DNA from: Bartonella sp. B1099
GTDB taxonomy: Bacteria > Pseudomonadota > Alphaproteobacteria > Rhizobiales > Rhizobiaceae
Length of the DNA stretch: 64,000 bases
Assembly: GCF_944801835.1 (NCBI RefSeq)
Contig: NZ_CALYLN010000002.1
Span: 310,001-374,000, forward strand
Reading direction: 5' to 3'
Position 1 is the stretch's first letter. Each line of letters starts with the position of its first letter. Shown here one piece after another: positions 1 through 9,157 of this stretch. Made by a program: the position numbers and the translations under genes. The notes below the pieces were generated by a model. The model saw only the letters and a list, made by a program, of their open reading frames with translations. It was not told the DNA's origin and ran no database searches.

Positions 1-41
1 GTTGCCATTTGATTTAAACTGAGGTTTCTATTTTCTGAATC

Positions 42-221
42 CTAATCAATAAGGCTCGGCATATCACATTCTAAGAGGGCTTTTCCTATCTCAGTAAAGT
101 TTGCACCTGGCTTCAACCACCCGTATACTTCTCCTGGAGGAAGTTTATCGATATTTGATATGTCACATCCAGTGATACTTAACAGAATAAGCACACTCAA
201 TAATTTAAACAATGTATTCAT
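42..221 (-). CDS. small lipoprotein, unrecognised family
   Basis: A 59-residue protein starts at the ATG at 221, with a GGAG-type ribosome binding site just upstream on the minus strand. The first 19 residues form a lipoprotein signal: MNTLF, a hydrophobic stretch, then a lipobox ending SITGC. The mature part is only about 40 residues, with no domain I recognise. The same frame is open further upstream to 455, but that part encodes the tail of the adjacent haemagglutinin remnant, so the internal start is preferred. It lies directly downstream of, and in the same orientation as, the FhaB-like C-terminus. An immunity or accessory role is possible from position alone and is inference. Confidence 0.6.
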   Translation of the reverse strand: MNTLFKLLSVLILLSITGCDISNIDKLPPGEVYGWLKPGANFTEIGKALLECDMPSLID

Positions 222-1820
222 TTTTTTTCTCCATAAAAAACCTAAACCTAAATTATCTAAAATCGCATGAGGTACATAAATTGTTGCATTATGATGTTTT
301 CCATAAGCATCTTGACATTTTTTCCCTGCATCACCATAGCAATTATGTGTGCTAGGGTTAAAGCCACGTATCGCTCCCCATTCCTCTCTCATTGGAATTG
401 CTGGTGGAAATAATAGATAGGGGAACTTCAAGGGTACCTTAAAGCTGTAGGCCAATTGTCACCAATTCCTGTCCCAATAGGATCAGGTATATGGCTTTGT
501 AAGTAAACATGATCTTTTTTACCATCGCTTACATAATAGTGTGCATTCGCTATCGATTGAGCATGATCCGTGGGTCCATAAAGATAGATCTGTTTTTTCT
601 GCTATACCGTGGATGCCACGCTTTTCAAAGTCACGTAGTCCATTGCCTACTGTTAAGCTACCACGACTATGCGCACTCACAATAGCCCCATCATTACCAT
701 AACGAGAGATAAAGTCTTGGAACTTCTTGGTTGAATTGCTCAATGCCCAAGTATTACCTTCAAGAAACTTTTGATAAAATGCTATCCCAAACTCTACCAG
801 CACATCTTTAGATTGTGGAAAATATGTAAAATAAAGGTGACCATTGTTATTAACAGCCATTTGGACAGCATTAGCCGCTGCATCATCCGGTGAATAAAAA
901 ATGCCATTGTAAAGCATATAAACATTGCCATCAGAGCCTTTTTGTAAATGATTTTCTTCTTCTGGTTTTAAATAGTGATACAGAGTAATATTTTTTCCAT
1001 CATTGCCTTTGATATACTCTCCATTGTCATTAGTTAAATAGAGAACATTGCCATTTTCATCGTGCGCAACCTCAGCCATTGGGTGAACAACACGAAGTGT
1101 CATTTTACGTACTTCATCCCAATATCCCAATCCTTCATCGGATAAATCATTGATCATGTCTAAGCGATTATGCACTGCTCCCTCAAGCGATGTGGCGTCT
1201 ATCGGTGCAACAGCCTGGTAGGCTGCTGCGGTATTGCGGTTGAGAGAGTCAATGATTTTCCAGCATCTTGCCCCATCGCTCTCTGGCTGCTTTTACCCGT
1301 TAGGATGATGGTGCCATCACTGATGGCAGATTTTGTTTCCCCTTCTACGCTATCCTTGGCTTTTCCGTGATTTAAAACATTCTTGGTAATGTTCTTTATC
1401 GTGTCATTTCCAGAAAGGCTAAAACCATAGCTGCTAGCTTGAGCATGGGCACTGTTGGTGATATCACTGGTGCTGATGTTTCCGGTGGCCAGACTATTTT
1501 TATCCGCTGAGGCACTGCTGGCAATAATGCCGCCGTTCATGGTTGTTTGATTTTTAACGTTAATCTCAAAGTCGCCATCACTCGCTTTAATGTCTGATTG
1601 TTCCACAACATTGTGATAATCACTAGAGGTTTTATCCTTTGTTAAAGGCAATATTGGTTGAGGCTACATCCTCTTTTTTTCCACCATTAAAACCAATAGA
1701 AAAAGAGTTTTGCTTGCTGGAGCTTTTTCCCGTATCGCTCTGGCTGGTAATGATGAGAGCACCATCAACATCCATATCCACCGAGAACCACTCGTTCCAT
1801 AGGTGCAACCAACATTCGTT
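222..1820 (-). pseudogene. FhaB-like filamentous haemagglutinin, decayed C-terminal part
   Basis: Three open stretches on the minus strand read as one protein broken by frameshifts near 1650, 1190, 590 and 440. The upstream part (about 1820-1199) has Ser/Asn/Gly-rich repeats such as DGTIILTGKSSQ, typical of haemagglutinin repeats. The next part (1175-519) has VSAHSRGSLTVGN, a Ser-centred motif resembling an alpha/beta-hydrolase nucleophile elbow. A further frame between about 600 and 440 continues it with IYLYGPTDHAQSIANAHYY, and the frame from 455 adds FPPAIPMREEWGAIRGFNP. The passenger N-terminus, secretion signal and any TpsB partner are absent. The family assignment rests on recognising the repeat style and tail, not on a search. 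Confidence 0.65.
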
Positions 1821-2069
1821 GAAATGCTTTGCGAATGATTTTGCGCTGTTAAGGTTGGCATTCAAGTGCGTTTTTATGTCTTTTACAATAAGGGCTATAT
1901 TTAAGCGTTTCTCAACACTTCGCTGAGGCATAACTGCACCAGGACGACATATGGGAAGGTTGTCCGATTTATGATTCTCACACCATTCTTGTATGGTAAA
2001 GCTAGGGCGAAAACCTGATTGCCCCATACAAATTTCAATACTAGCAAATTGATTCAAATCTAGCGCCAC
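1821..2069 (-). pseudogene. unrecognised coding remnant fused to haemagglutinin repeats
   Basis: The minus-strand frame from 2069 begins MALDLNQFASIE and includes GAVMPQRSVEKRL. It then runs without interruption into haemagglutinin-like sequence after about 1820. The first 80 or so residues are not repeat-like and I do not recognise them. They may be a short piece of another gene joined to the haemagglutinin by deletion, or a non-repeat segment of the same protein. The reading frame is already shifted again at about 1632-1650, so the product is not expected to be functional. Confidence 0.35.
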
Positions 2070-2098
2070 AACCTTATCAAGGTCCAGTACTCCACATT

Positions 2099-2522
2099 CT
2101 AAAAGTATTTTCTGTCTCCATAATATATATTACGCACCCACTTTTGTTTATATTTTTTACTGTCTAGATTTCTTATCTCTGAAATAACATCTGTGCCTAT
2201 TTGTATCCCTAAAAAGAACGGATTACTCTTTAATAGCTTCAAATATGGTTGAATATAGATGTGCCCCCCCTGTTGCAATCCGAAAATATTTTTTACAAAT
2301 GAGACACATACAAGTATATTTATGAAGTAAATCATAATCGAGATCAAAAGGCTCTCCACCAGAAAGAATAATAAAATCAGATTTTATGTCATTTATTGTA
2401 TATAAAGATTCAGGCAACACGTCATCTCTCACCATACATTCCATCGAATACGGACAATGATTGCAGCCCGCACTGCAATTTTCATTACAAATTACAATAT
2501 TATCGCCCATGAAATTTCTCAT
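2099..2522 (-). pseudogene. radical SAM protein, N-terminal part, frameshifted (second copy of the cluster)
   Basis: The frame starting at 2522 carries CSAGCNHCPYS near residue 16, a CxxxCxxC [4Fe-4S]/S-adenosylmethionine site, followed by SGGEPF, the usual SAM-binding GGE motif. It stops at 2223. A second frame (2359-2099) continues the same protein with YLKLLKSNPFFLGIQIGTDV. The two join cleanly across a seven-G run at about 2266-2272 on the minus strand, so one base gained or lost explains the break. The start overlaps the end of the MFS-kinase gene by 23 bp, which suggests one operon. The C-terminal half of the barrel is missing: the frame ends at 2099 against the haemagglutinin remnant. 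Substrate unknown. Confidence 0.75.
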
Positions 2523-4284
2523 TCAAATTCATATAATCCAATACTAATTGTTTCATGAAAATATTTTGGTATAGACAAAGATCAGAAATTTTTTTAGCTA
2601 CAAACGCTTTTATCATTGGTAAAGCTTCATCCTTTGATATAGACAGCAAATGAGAAATATAGTCTATCCGTTCTTCTAAATTGAGAGATAATCTTGGACT
2701 GGTGAAAAATGTTAAGATATCCAATTCCGGACTGGCTTCTTGACATAAATCCCAATCCACTACCATAAAAGAACTATCAGGAGTAACAATGATATTATCA
2801 GGATGTAAGTCTCCATGTGATAAGATTATATTCTTGCTTAATCGATCTTGAAAGATCTTATTGATTTGATCAATAATCGCCTTTTGATGCAGCAAATCCA
2901 TTTGGCTCAATACAGTACCCCGGATAAACTCCCATTCGACTACTTCATCGCAAAGTGTTATCAAATTTGGTGCAGGATAAAGACTTTGTCGAAAAGAGCC
3001 ATCCTTGATGTTTTCATTAATGCACGATGCTTTCGGATAAATTTGCCCATAGGAAAACTCTTGATGCTTGCGTTTCAAGAAATGTTGTTTTGACGATTGT
3101 GCATTTTCAGGCTGTAACCAAATGATTTCTTGTTTTCTGACAAAAATAATTAAAGCAGACATCCCAAAAATCACAGCCATAACCACTGCCAACCAAAAAT
3201 TAGCTTGCCAGAATGTTGAAAAAACATGACCGTATAAAAAACTGAATGCAAAGGATACAACAGCTGTAATAATGGCTGTAAATGATAAAACAGTCGCGAT
3301 AGCTTTGGGATCAATCAGTGAATTTATAAGAAGAGACGACAGATAAGATCGATAAGCAGATTTAAAAACACATAGCAGTAAAAATCCTAATATAAGAGCC
3401 GCAATGATTTGAAATGACATGAGAAAAAAAGCAATGGTTACCATACAACCAATCATTAAGACGGGAAAAATAGGATTTTGAAACTTTGAAAAATACTTCT
3501 GAACCAATATATTGGAACTTGCTGAAAAAAAATTCCCAATGATAAAAATAATCGAAACAAAAATAGCAGGTTGAAATGGCAAAAAATCAGAAAATGCGAT
3601 AGAAACAGTTCGATTATTAACCAAAATAGCAAAAGCTGAAACTGCACTTAAAAAAATAAGAGTGAAGCGATAAGGATTTTTAACTTCTTTACGGCTGGCG
3701 CACATAACTGTGAAAATACTCGGATGAGCGTTGATATGAAAACTATCTAATCCCTTCGTCAGTTTTGAAAACATAAAAATAGCAAAAATTAATGAAAGGA
3801 CTTGAAAAATCACAGGCAATACAGGATGCACATAATAAAGTATTCCCCCTAAAAAAATAAGTACCGTTGTCACACTATAGGTAACAGCAGCCACTTCGGA
3901 CTTAACGGAAAACAGTGTGCGATGCTTTGGTACTACAGAAAAGAGTAAACTATCTTCCGCACCTGAGAAACAAGCGGCTGCTAATGTAATACACAGCAAA
4001 TAAGTGGCGTAAGCAAAATACGCATAATTCATAAAAAGAGCTAAAAAACCGCAAAGAAAGAAAAACAGCCCAGTATAAATAACGCGCTTACTTCCATAAA
4101 CATCTGATAATAAACCCAAGGGGACTTCTAAGATCAAAGGAAGCAATAAAAAATAACTACCGATTAAAACAATATCTGCTTGCGACAAATGCAATTTTTC
4201 CGACAAAAAAAGTGGTAAAACAGCAACCACTAGAGCAGTAGACTTGCTAACACTATAAATCTTAAATTGCTTAACCTTATCCAC
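2500..4284 (-). CDS. MFS transporter fused to an APH-like phosphotransferase domain
   Basis: An intact 594-residue protein. Residues about 10-385 are a major facilitator domain of about 12 membrane segments, with motif A at 58-68 (LLSDVYGSKRV). After KQEIIW at about 384-389 comes a cytoplasmic domain with LSHGDLHPDNI at 488-498, the catalytic loop of aminoglycoside phosphotransferase/choline kinase-like enzymes, and VVDWD at 508-512, the metal-binding Asp. Only about 100 residues separate the last membrane helix from the catalytic loop, so the kinase N-lobe looks short or degenerate. The gene sits between two radical SAM genes and overlaps both (8 bp upstream, 23 bp downstream), so translational coupling is likely. 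A role in exporting or modifying a product of the radical SAM enzymes is inference; a self-resistance pump is another reading. Confidence 0.85.
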   Translation of the reverse strand: MDKVKQFKIYSVSKSTALVVAVLPLFLSEKLHLSQADIVLIGSYFLLLPLILEVPLGLLSDVYGSKRVIYTGLFFFLCGFLALFMNYAYFAYATYLLCITLAAACFSGAEDSLLFSVVPKHRTLFSVKSEVAAVTYSVTTVLIFLGGILYYVHPVLPVIFQVLSLIFAIFMFSKLTKGLDSFHINAHPSIFTVMCASRKEVKNPYRFTLIFLSAVSAFAILVNNRTVSIAFSDFLPFQPAIFVSIIFIIGNFFSASSNILVQKYFSKFQNPIFPVLMIGCMVTIAFFLMSFQIIAALILGFLLLCVFKSAYRSYLSSLLINSLIDPKAIATVLSFTAIITAVVSFAFSFLYGHVFSTFWQANFWLAVVMAVIFGMSALIIFVRKQEIIWLQPENAQSSKQHFLKRKHQEFSYGQIYPKASCINENIKDGSFRQSLYPAPNLITLCDEVVEWEFIRGTVLSQMDLLHQKAIIDQINKIFQDRLSKNIILSHGDLHPDNIIVTPDSSFMVVDWDLCQEASPELDILTFFTSPRLSLNLEERIDYISHLLSISKDEALPMIKAFVAKKISDLCLYQNIFMKQLVLDYMNLNEKFHGR

Positions 4285-4892
4285 AAAATACCTTCCCGCT
4301 CCATGCGCCAGATTCTTTCAAAGATTTTAAAACACTTTGAGCAGACCAATCTATTGCCTCATAATTTTGTAGATTCCCAAAAGCTTCTGAATAAAAGCAA
4401 TTTTTTAAATCTCCATTATAATCCAATACCAAGGATGAAAATAGAAATAAACACATTAACGGCGACGAAACGTACGTAGAATTTTCGCCTAAGTAATAAT
4501 TAATACAATTTACAAAATTTTGTGACGTCCATGAGATTTTCCTTTCTTGGAACTTTTTATCTATATAAATCTGGAGGGGGGATTCTTTCCTTGATAATTC
4601 ATCTCTCAAATGAAAAAGTGAGGCGTTTGGCGGAAAGTTTTGTTTCTTAAAGCCTTAGATCAATCCTTTGTATTATTTTTTCTAGAAAAACTAAATGATG
4701 ACGTATCGAGCGGGATGAATCCGATATAATCGACATTTTGGCTTATACAAAAATCGATAAAATTAATAATATTTTCTAGAATCTCTTTGGTAACTGTCGC
4801 TCTTATTCCTATACTTTGCAGAGGTTGAAGATTCTTAAATGTTTCAATGTTTTTCCACACGCGATCAAATTTATTCGCCCCCCGTATATCAT
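4277..4892 (-). pseudogene. radical SAM protein, C-terminal part, frameshifted (first copy of the cluster)
   Basis: Two frames (4860-4660 and 4609-4277) read as the second half of a radical SAM protein: IGIRATVTKEILENIINF and DYIGFIPLD, then a tail with CLFLFSSLVLDYNGDLKNC resembling the C-terminal region that ends such enzymes. The break between them lies near 4640-4660, where a single shift links NNTKD to GFKKQNFPP. Upstream, an ATG at 4892 with GAGGAGG five bases before it would enter this frame if the six-G run at about 4878-4883 had one more G. The N-terminal CxxxCxxC part is absent. The end overlaps the start of the MFS-kinase gene by 8 bp. Confidence 0.65.
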
Positions 4893-5549
4893 AATAGCCT
4901 CCTCATATTGTTACTATGTACCTTATGTATATTCAAAACAATTAGTATTTTGTAAAAAGTTTAAAATTCTACAACTTTATAATTGTAAAGTCAATTTAAC
5001 TGTATTATGAAATATTCAGTTTGGAAAACAAATTGGCCTATACCGGTATAAATCGAAAAACTCTTGTGCTCAGCTAATTTCCATTTTAATTATTAAGTTC
5101 ATTCAAAAAGTATTATTCCTGATTTCAATGGCTATTTCACTTCAATCGCAATAAAAAATATGCAATGTTCTACTTTATCAAGTAATTTAAAAAAGGTTTT
5201 TTTGGGCTGAAATAAAGAATAGTTGTTGCGTAAATCAGCTTCTCAGAAGAAAAATTTTTCAATTATTTTTCTGTTTTAATTGTAATTTTGTGAAATACTA
5301 CTTGCGGTGAAATTACCTTTAAAAGAGGTTCTACTCGACGCCAAAATACAAACTTTTATTTCTTATTAAAGATACAATCATATTGATTTATAATGATAAT
5401 CTAGCGTTATTCATATTGAATTAGACCCTCGAATAACGCAAGATTCTCTCATTCCAAACCTGTTTATGTTGAATCAATCAAAACCACTCGCTTGCACATA
5501 ACAAGCGGGATGAGTGTGTGGATCAAATTTGTATAAGAAAGAACTAAAA
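4893..5549. other. AT-rich intergenic stretch, no gene seen
   Basis: About 650 bases separate the radical SAM cluster from the integrase remnant. Short open frames here have no recognisable content. The last 90 bases (from about 5460) resemble the stretch before the second integrase remnant at about 12.1 kb, including a shared AATCAATCAAAACCA, so they probably belong to the original integrase upstream region. Confidence 0.5.
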
Positions 5550-6109
5550 ATGGTTCTTATGAATCGTCTTAAGTGCCAAGGGCTGTCGCAACATTGGGGG
5601 CTGGCGAATAGTGTGATGGTGCCGGCTTATTACTTCATAAGCGTAAAGATGGAGGTGCTCAATGGATTTACGGTATACTCTTCACGGGCGCCGTCATGAA
5701 ATGGGCTTGGGAGCGTTGCGAGATGTTTCTTTAAAACAAGCCCGTGAATGTGCAAATCAATGGCATTCTGTTCTAGGTGAGGGGCGTGACCCCATTAAAG
5801 AACGCAATAAACAAAAGCGTGAGGCAATAAGTAATCTTCATTATTTAAAATGATATTGCTTTAGATACTTTTGAAAGCCGTAAAGCTGAATTAAAAGGAG
5901 ATGGTAAGGATGAAAGTTGGTTTCTACCCTTAAAACTCCATATTCTCCCTAAATTGGGCTGCCTGCCCGTTTCTGAGATTACCCAAACAGAGATACGCAA
6001 TACCCTCGCTCCTATTTGGCATATAAAAGCTGATACAGCCCGTAAAGCACTGAACCGTCTTAATATATGTCTCAAACATGCGGCTGCCAAGCCATGCACC
6101 ATGAAATAA
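5550..6109 (+). pseudogene. P4-type tyrosine integrase, N-terminal part, frameshifted
   Basis: Starting near the ATG at 5550, successive frames give an integrase head (MNRLKCQGLS), then KRKDGGAQWIY, then YTLHGRRHEMGLGALRDVSL and KQARECANQW, the arm-binding (DUF4102-like) domain. A further shift near 5850 leads to DTFESRKAELKGDGKDESW and EITQTEIRNTLAPIWHIK, the core-binding domain, ending in LNRLNICLKHAAA. At least three frameshifts are present. The catalytic Arg-His-Tyr domain is missing: sequence changes abruptly near 6090 into a DUF3987-like tail, which suggests a deletion joint. Related decayed heads occur at about 12.1-12.4 kb and 35.7-35.85 kb. Confidence 0.8.
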
Positions 6110-6789
6110 ACGATGATGGTTTATTGCAACGGTTTCAAATGCTGGTCTTTCCCGATGAACGAAAAAAGCGTGACTGGGTTGATAGATCTCCCAATCAAAA
6201 GGCATGGGAAAACTATCAAGAGGTCTTTTGTTCTCTTTATGATAAACCTTTAGGATCACCAAAACACCCCATGACCATACGCTTTTCTGCTGATGCTCAA
6301 GAGATGTTTCGTGAATGGTGGGAAAATTTTCAAAAAACAATCAAAGGGGGGAATTTCTCTACAAGTTTACAATCATATCTTTTGAAAATGAATAAAACCA
6401 TACCAACCCTTGCGTTGATTTTTGAACTGTGTGAAGGTGGGCGTTTTGAAATCAATAGAAATGCCCTTGAGAGAGCCTTGTATTGGGAAAAATATCTGAT
6501 AAGTCACGCAAAACGTCTTTATGCGGCGGGGGATACATTAACAGCAGAGCGTGCAAAATTAATTGTCGAACGCTGTGATTGTTTACCCGATGTTTTTACG
6601 GCAAGGGATATCTATAGACGATGTTGGAGTTTTTTAAAAGACAAAGAAGCTGTCACGCAAGCTTTAGAACTTTTATGCCGTTGCAACTATATTCGTGCAA
6701 TATCTGAAAACAATAGCTCTAAAAGCGGTCGACCTACAATACGCTATGAATGGAATCCTTTAATGAAAAGTGATAAGATATCACAATAG
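6097..6789 (+). pseudogene. C-terminal part of a DUF3987-like island/phage protein
   Basis: From about 6097 the frame reads HEINDDGLLQRFQMLVFPDE and continues for about 230 residues to a stop at 6789, including RDIYRRCWSFLKDKEAVTQA and a C-terminal winged-helix-like stretch. This matches my memory of DUF3987 proteins, primase/helicase-like products of integrative elements next to P4-type integrases. The N-terminal ATPase part is missing. The first codons (from 6067) are integrase sequence read in another frame, so the start is artificial. The C-terminal part is intact, so a truncated product could be made, but no promoter or good ribosome binding site is evident. Confidence 0.6.
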
Positions 6790-6884
6790 GCAATCTGAAA
6801 ATATTATAAAACACTAAACTTTATAACCTTTATTTGTGTCATAAACCTTAAAAGTCTTTTTATCTCTTAATTTCGAGGATTTTG

Positions 6885-7078
6885 AAGGTTTTGAAGGTTC
6901 CTTTTACCCCTCCCTTTATATATTTTTTTCAATAAAAAATAAAAGTTATTATATTTCAATGTGTTATTTTTTATCAAGTTTTAAAATAACAACCTATAGT
7001 GATATTATGAAGCTATAGATACAATTAATAATATATTTTGAAGGTATTTTGAGAGTGTTAGAAATCTTCAAAACCTAT
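6885..7078 (+). repeat. left arm of a ~195-bp imperfect inverted repeat
   Basis: This stretch is the reverse complement, with scattered mismatches and small indels, of 7921-8115. The best-matched block includes ACAACCTATAGTGATATTAT and ATATATTTTGAAGGTATTTT. The arms enclose about 840 bases without a gene. The sequence is extremely AT-rich and noncoding on both strands. It lies immediately after the DUF3987 remnant. Confidence 0.8.
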
Positions 7079-7920
7079 CTATTAAAGTGTCTCATAAAAC
7101 CTATCAAAATAATCATTCTGATTTCTTAAAGTACATACTTCATTTGTCTTGATTAACACGTCAAACGATAAGCAAATTTCACTATTTTGCTGATCTTATC
7201 TCTCTTATAAGCTGTTGATAAGAATTCTTTAAGAACCTCTTTGAAAAAAACTATAGGCTTTTTTCCCATTTTTATTGTCGTTCTTAAAGTGAATTAGGAC
7301 ATCTATCAAAACATTTATTTTAACGCTTTAATATATTTTAAAAACATATCGTATTAATCACATTTAACGATTGGAATGAACAAACAATAGTCCTATGTGA
7401 ATATGATATGTATAAAAAAATAAATTACCTTTTTGAAATTATTGGTGTTATTATAATTATAACAGCATTTATTTTTACGTGTACGCTATTATTAACTCCC
7501 GTGTAGATTAAGCGTTTTTCTGCATTTTTATCTATATTCATTCAAAACGTATTTAATAAGCTTCATTTCAATTCTTTTAAAGAGAATTAATGAGTATAGA
7601 AGTTAGAGAAACTGAATAGACTTATGAGGTTTTACATATCTCTCAAGGGGCATAGAATATAGCTATTAATCTATACCTCCTTTATTAAGCTGATTACCTA
7701 CAATCTTAAAAGAAGTGTTTATATGCGTTATCTAAAAAGAGAACATTTGCACTTTTAAACACTCTTATTTGGATTGCTTTAAGACTTGTAAGAAATCTCA
7801 TCTTAAATAGAATACGCTTCTTTTGGATTGGCTTTAAGAGATTATACCGAAATCTCAAATGATAGCTTTATTGTTTTCAAAAGCTTTGTTTAAAGAGAGA
7901 TTTGTATATTCATTTTGCTA
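7079..7920. other. noncoding spacer between inverted-repeat arms
   Basis: About 840 very AT-rich bases with no frame longer than a few dozen codons and no recognisable protein or RNA. A weak direct repeat lies inside it (listed separately). Nothing marks it as a transposon: no transposase and no clean target duplication is visible at the arm ends. Confidence 0.5.
7764..7857 (+). repeat. short imperfect direct repeat
   Basis: Two copies of a roughly 37-41-base unit, at 7764-7800 and 7817-7857, share TTTGGATTG, CTTTAAGA and GAAATCTCA in the same order. A weaker third similarity (TCTTTTGAAATGCTTTAAA) occurs at about 8168-8186. The spacing is irregular and there is no CRISPR-like array. Confidence 0.35.
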
Positions 7921-8115
7921 TAGGTTTTGAAGGTTTCTAATACTCTCAAAATACCTTCAAAATATATTATTAGTTGTTTTTATAGCTTTATAATATCACT
8001 ATAGGTTGTTATTTTTAAACTTGATAAAAGTTAATACATTGAAATATAAATAACTTTTATTTTTAATTGAAAAAAAAATATATAAGAGGGCGTAAAAAGA
8101 ATCTTCAAAATTCTC
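7921..8115 (-). repeat. right arm of the ~195-bp imperfect inverted repeat
   Basis: Reverse-complement partner of 6885-7078, aligned along its whole length with roughly one difference per ten bases by eye. The outer end (about 8100-8115) is less well conserved than the inner end. The 83-bp copy of the MFS gene begins about 160 bases beyond it. Confidence 0.8.
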
Positions 8116-8274
8116 AAAACTCATAACCATAATGATCTTGATAGCATTTCTTATGATTATAAATCGTTTCTTTTGAAATGCTTTAAAGGATCACATGCTT
8201 TCATAAGACGTATTTTAATCATTCTCTAAAAATTATAAGATATGGAATCTTTTGAGATTTTCTCAATATTTCTT

Positions 8275-8357
8275 AAAGTTTCAAAATCCTATTTTTCCCG
8301 TCTTAATGATTGGTTGTATGGTAACCATTGTTTTTTTTCTCATGTCATTTCAAATCA
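8275..8357 (+). repeat. 83-bp inverted copy of part of the MFS-kinase gene
   Basis: These 83 bases match the reverse complement of 3405-3487 inside the MFS-kinase gene with one difference seen by eye, and encode FQNPIFPVLMIGCMVTI and flanking residues in the same frame. Similarity stops abruptly after CAAATCA and is weaker before AAAGTTTC. It is a fragment without start or stop context. Near identity implies a recent duplication, or a recent loss of a second full copy. Confidence 0.9.
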
Positions 8358-8440
8358 AAGAGTTATTTCTTGTCTTTTTTTACGATAAACTTGGCTATTT
8401 TCTCTTTCCAAGAGCGAGGGTATTCATCGCTAGAAAGCTC

Positions 8441-9006
8441 TCAGTGATTATCAGAATCTTTTGTTATATGTTCAATCAAAGCGTAGCTTAGTTGCTTCAC
8501 CTTTGATACTTCTTGAGCTAAAGCTATAGCCCATTCAAGATGAAGCTGTTGGATGCTTTCGCCAAAACCTAAATGATCCCCTGCTGCAAAGCTTTTTTGA
8601 TAAGAGAGCGAAGTCTTTCAAAAAGATCAATCTCTTTGACCGCCCATTCTAGTGCATCATCAAGCGCCTGTGTTAAACGATCTGCAGTAACCTCTGGTTC
8701 AAAGATTTCCAAACCCTTGGCTTCAAAATTAAGCTGTATATCTGGAATATTTTCCGTGTGTGTAGGATCAATGAATTTGCAAGCTGCGGAAAGAATACCC
8801 GTGCTAATCAAAAAGGCGCTATCGAATTGTGGACAATCTTTAGCAATTTCATCGTTGTAAAGAATGTCTACTTCACGATCAGCCAATTGATAGCTTGCCA
8901 TATGGTCATTCTCATCGATTTTCTCGGTTGACCAGCCTAGGCTTTTTAAAAGCGCTGTGGCACTTTCCATGGTCAATGGAGCATCTTTATTTATCATCCG
9001 TTTCAT
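8441..9006 (-). pseudogene. member 1 of a tandem family of unrecognised proteins, frameshifted near its end
   Basis: The frame from 9006 encodes 145 residues with LLKSLGWSTEKI near the start and LTQALDDALEWAVKEIDLFE near the end. It terminates at 8569 after a run of six A. One shift at that run lets the protein continue (SFAAGDHLGFGESIQQL and beyond) to a stop at 8441. The same pattern, ALLKSLG then a beta-rich middle with an AAC(K/E)(F/Y) signature and a helical ALxxAxxWA tail, recurs in the two neighbouring units, so they are paralogs. The truncated 145-residue form could still be made. Function unknown. Confidence 0.55.
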
Positions 9007-9157
9007 CTATATCCTCTGTCGCCTCAACAGATGTTGTTTGTAGATCCAAGCTTAAAATCGGAGCGTTTTTTGGAAAACCCGTTCGATAACCCCGTGCAAG
9101 ACTAAAAGCGTTGTCAATTGTATATTTCGTGATACCTTTTACAAAACCTAAAGGATT

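Noticed and set aside
1170-1926. Plus-strand frames across the haemagglutinin remnant
   Set aside because: Opposite-strand shadows of the haemagglutinin repeats with no recognisable content.
7764-7857. Repeated units that might be a CRISPR array
   Set aside because: Only two imperfect copies, irregular spacing, no cas genes nearby.
8252-8491. Frame of 79 residues containing MFS sequence
   Set aside because: Only 83 bp derive from the MFS gene; the rest is unrelated and it has no start context, so it is a duplicated fragment, not a gene.
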